Positions 61,518-64,000 of a stretch of 64,000 nucleotides of DNA are shown here, one piece after another. The notes under the pieces were generated by a model. It did no database searches. It was not told where the DNA came from and saw only the letters and a list, made by a program, of their open reading frames with translations. The stretch covers positions 14,383,364 through 14,447,363 of the forward strand of contig NC_091237.1 of assembly GCF_040958095.1 (NCBI RefSeq), in the 5' to 3' direction. The stretch is from Procambarus clarkii (Eukaryota; Arthropoda; Malacostraca; Decapoda; Cambaridae). Position 1 is the first letter of the stretch, and every line of letters begins with the position of its first letter. The position numbers and the translations under genes are program-made.

Positions 61518-61677
61518 CTGAAAACTGATATCTTTCCTGGGAGCGGGAGTGACGAGCCATCTTGACCTAGTCACATATACAGCCTCGTACTCACATGTGA
61601 AGTTCTGCAAGCCGTTGCACACCCGACTCCAGCCAGAGTACACACATGCCTCCGTCGCTACCTCAGTTATCATACAC
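61518..61677 (-). CDS. candidate internal exon, four-Cys extracellular-type peptide
   Basis: On the minus strand a strong acceptor (tctcctcttcctcag) is followed by 160 open bases and a consensus donor (TTTTCAG then gtaagt). The frame gives 53 codons: CMITEVATEAC, then GWSRVCNGLQNFTCEYEAVY, then a basic end finishing KDISFQ. Four cysteines and an NFT glycosylation sequon suggest an extracellular domain. I do not recognise the family. No neighbouring exon is identified inside the window, so the rest of the gene would lie in repeat-rich DNA or outside. It could be chance or a pseudogene exon. The entry phase needs two preceding bases and the exit phase is zero. Confidence 0.4.
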
Positions 61678-61904
61678 CTGAGGAAGAGGAGACGAAGCAG
61701 ATGATGCAATAGAAGTCAAAGTTGCAGAGGAAGGAAATAAGGGAAAAAGAGGACAGTTTAGTTGGCCCTAATTCACAACGTGTGAAGAACACGAGACATT
61801 TTCTACGGGGGGACTGCACTGCTCTGGTAATACACCAGTAAGCTGCTTGGTATAAGAGAGGCAGGAAGCTTAGCTGACCAGCACTTTCCCTTTATACATG
61901 CACC

Positions 61905-62155
61905 TGACGGTACATGGACCACAAGGTGACGGTACATGGAGCACAAGGTGACGGTACATGGAGCACAAAGTGACGGTACATGGAGCACAAGGTGAGGGTA
62001 CATGGAGCTCAAAGTGACGGTACATGGAGCACAAGTGACGGTACATGGAGCACAAAGTGACGGTACATGGAGCACAAGATGACGGTACATGGAGCACAAG
62101 ATGACGGTACATGGAGCTCAAAGTGACTGTACAGAGAGCACAAGATGACAGTACA
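61905..62155. repeat. 22-bp minisatellite 'gacggtacatggagcacaag'
   Basis: About eleven units, some one base shorter, so frames do not stay open across the array. Confidence 0.92.
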
Positions 62156-62534
62156 GGAAGGCCCTCATGTCTTCCTAAAATGTCTTACCACCAATGGCTG
62201 TCATCCAGTGTCTTAATTATTAAAGTCAGTATTTCTTTCATGTTGTGCATTTTATGCCGGTAAATGATTAATTCCTATTGTCATCAGCTAAGTTTGTCTT
62301 ACCGGCTCTTGCGAGTACATAAAGTGTAATACGCTGTATAACCATAAATTTAAGCTTATGTATTTGGTATGTAGACCTCTTGCCAACTTTACACATAAAT
62401 CTCCATAAAATATGTCCCTTTATCCTAAGGTATATATATATTGCTTGTATCAATTATGCAATATTACCGGATTATATATTAGTTGAGCTGGTATTAATAT
62501 TAAGTGGAATTGTGTGCAGTAAATATTCTTCACA

Positions 62535-62536
<2 letters not shown>
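62156..62536. other. unassigned AT-rich DNA
   Basis: No feature can be supported. Confidence 0.4.

Positions 62537-62613
<77 letters not shown>
62537..62613. repeat. (CTGT)n microsatellite
   Basis: About 19 units. Confidence 0.97.
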
Positions 62614-62614
<1 letters not shown>

Positions 62615-62914
62615 ACAACTCGTGCTTGTGTTGACGTCTTCAAGACAGGATAAACAGTGCCTGTCTAGCTAGTACGGATCTGGACGGTCTCTAGCTCGGT
62701 TGTGTCGGAACTCAGCTCCTCGGCCCCATTTTATACATAAATACTTTTACAAATCTATCTATACGCTACATTGTTATTACGCTACATATCTATTATACAT
62801 AAATACCTCTATAAACATGTACATAATTAAGTTATATTTATGCACCGTTTAGACTTTAGGGCAAATTAATTATTACTTAAGTTATGTGAACGAGTAATTT
62901 CAATTTCTTACTGT

Positions 62915-63050
62915 ATTATGCACCCCATACCCATGCAATGGGCGGTGGTGGAAAGGTTACAGACAAAATGGGTTCAGGAATTGAACCTCATAGTTCGTTT
63001 AGTTCGCAAATAACAATCTTGTGAACCTAGTTGCACAATTGTTAATGTTA
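62915..63050 (+). repeat. dispersed repeat starting 'tattatgcaccccatacc'
   Basis: Second copy of the element at 1,321-1,450. Confidence 0.6.
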
Positions 63051-63200
63051 CATATACATGTACATATATATATACATCCATGTAGACAAAATGCATATAC
63101 ATATAAATAATCTTGTTATATCAAAAGTGATTCAACAAGAGGCTCACAACAGACACTATACAAGGCACTTTATATCTTTGGTGAGTCACACAGTTACTAG

Positions 63201-63548
63201 TCTTGCTCCACACCCACCCAACTGGGCGGCAGCTTTACAGTCATGTGCTCCACACCCACCCAACTGGGCGGCAGCTTTACAGTCATGTGCTCCACACCCA
63301 CCCAACTGGGCGGCAGCTTTACAGTCATGTGCTCCACACCCACCCAACTGGACGGCAGCTTTACAGTCATGTGCTCCACACCCACCCAACTGGGCTGCAG
63401 CTTTACAGTCATGTGCTCCACACCCACCCAACTGGGCGGCAGCTTTACAGTCATGTGCTCCACACCCACCCAACTGGGCGGCAGCTTTACAGTCATGTGC
63501 TCCACACCCACCCAGCTGGGCGGCAGCTTTACAGTCATGTGCTCCACA
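63201..63548. repeat. 42-bp minisatellite 'ctccacacccacccaactgg'
   Basis: Eight nearly identical units. Because 42 is divisible by three, long frames stay open on both strands; they are by-products of the array. Confidence 0.95.
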
Positions 63549-63730
63549 CCCGTGACGAGGATTCGAACCTGGTCCTCATGTATCAACACCACAGTTTTCA
63601 TGAGTTTTTGATCTATGTTGGAAGCGTAAAACCCGTACCTGAGTGACTCTGGCTCCAGGAGCCGCCAGAGTCGAGAGTTCTACACCAGCAGTCCAGTGAG
63701 GGACGGGGCTTTTGTGGTGATAAATTGATT
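63549..63730 (-). repeat. tRNA-like SINE fragment
   Basis: 'gtgacgaggattcgaacctg' is a box-B-like word on the minus strand, similar to 48,293-48,315. The minisatellite may have grown from its flank. Confidence 0.5.
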
Positions 63731-63799
63731 GGTAAGGTTGTTGCTGGCAGCGGCCCGCAGTCGCGGATTCATCACAAACCAGCTGAGTCTGCACTTCCA

Positions 63800-64000
63800 G
63801 CTGGGGCAGGGACGGAGGGAGGGAGGGAGAGGGACGGTGTGGAATGGAGGGGGACGAGGAAAGGAGAGAGAGGGAGGAAGGAAGGGAGAGAGGGATCAAG
63901 GAAAGGAAAATGAGAGGGTAGGAGGGAGGGTGATAGATTAGTAGGTAAGTTACATAAGTATGCATGAAGGCACGAGAGAGAGAGAGAGAGAGAGAGAGAG
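63800..64000. repeat. GGA-rich stretch ending in (GA)n
   Basis: Purine-rich low-complexity DNA at 63,810-63,930, then a GA microsatellite from 63,973 to the window edge. Confidence 0.9.

Noticed and set aside
63058-63611. Long frames on both strands over the 42-bp array
   Set aside because: The period is divisible by three and the unit lacks stops in several frames. There is no start context, splice site or conserved flank.

Overview
This is eukaryotic, intron-bearing, repeat-dense DNA, most likely from a decapod crustacean and plausibly a crayfish. The main clue is a tRNA-like SINE (59,041-59,226) that resembles SINEs I know from decapod genomes. Jockey-like and CR1-like LINE fragments, long microsatellites and many minisatellites fit too. 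The species call is inference. No prokaryotic, organellar or CRISPR features are seen.

The core of the window is a tandem family of one host gene that I do not recognise. Five copies lie head to tail on the minus strand (A 12,868-14,356; B 29,946-31,304; C 36,317-37,975; D 42,959-44,499; E 52,165-53,893). Each has its own upstream promoter and leader-exon block (A 15,535-15,890; B 32,010-32,476; C 38,648-39,116; D 45,185-45,651; E 54,625-55,091). A sixth copy (P, 2,062-4,390) is inverted and decayed. All five minus-strand copies have four coding exons with the same intron phases. They encode a predicted secreted protein of 362-458 residues: a short signal peptide, a conserved spacer, an array of 12-residue Gly/Pro-rich repeats, and a long Val/Thr-rich, probably beta-stranded C-terminal half with a single conserved Cys, ending in a Gly-Tyr-rich tail. 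The repeat sequence is homogenised inside each gene but differs between genes. The promoter and leader exon are far better conserved than the coding exons, even in the dead copy P.

Region by region: 0-2 kb, SINE fragments and unassigned DNA. 2-4.4 kb, copy P. 4.5-11.3 kb, a SINE, a jockey-like LINE and a CR1-like LINE, all plus strand and decayed. 12.8-15.9 kb, gene A, whose upstream block is cut short by a hAT-like end. 16.1-26.9 kb, a 31-bp minisatellite hit by retroposons that carry only an ORF1-type gene, with no reverse transcriptase visible. 26.9-29.9 kb, mostly unassigned. 29.9-55.1 kb, genes B to E and their spacers; B-C and C-D are the product of a recent 6.6-kb tandem duplication. 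55.1-64 kb, a minisatellite and microsatellite belt with SINEs, including an array whose every unit carries CRE-like and E-box-like palindromes, and one isolated candidate Cys-containing exon on the minus strand.

All gene models are read by eye from ORFs and splice sites. No transcript or database evidence was available.
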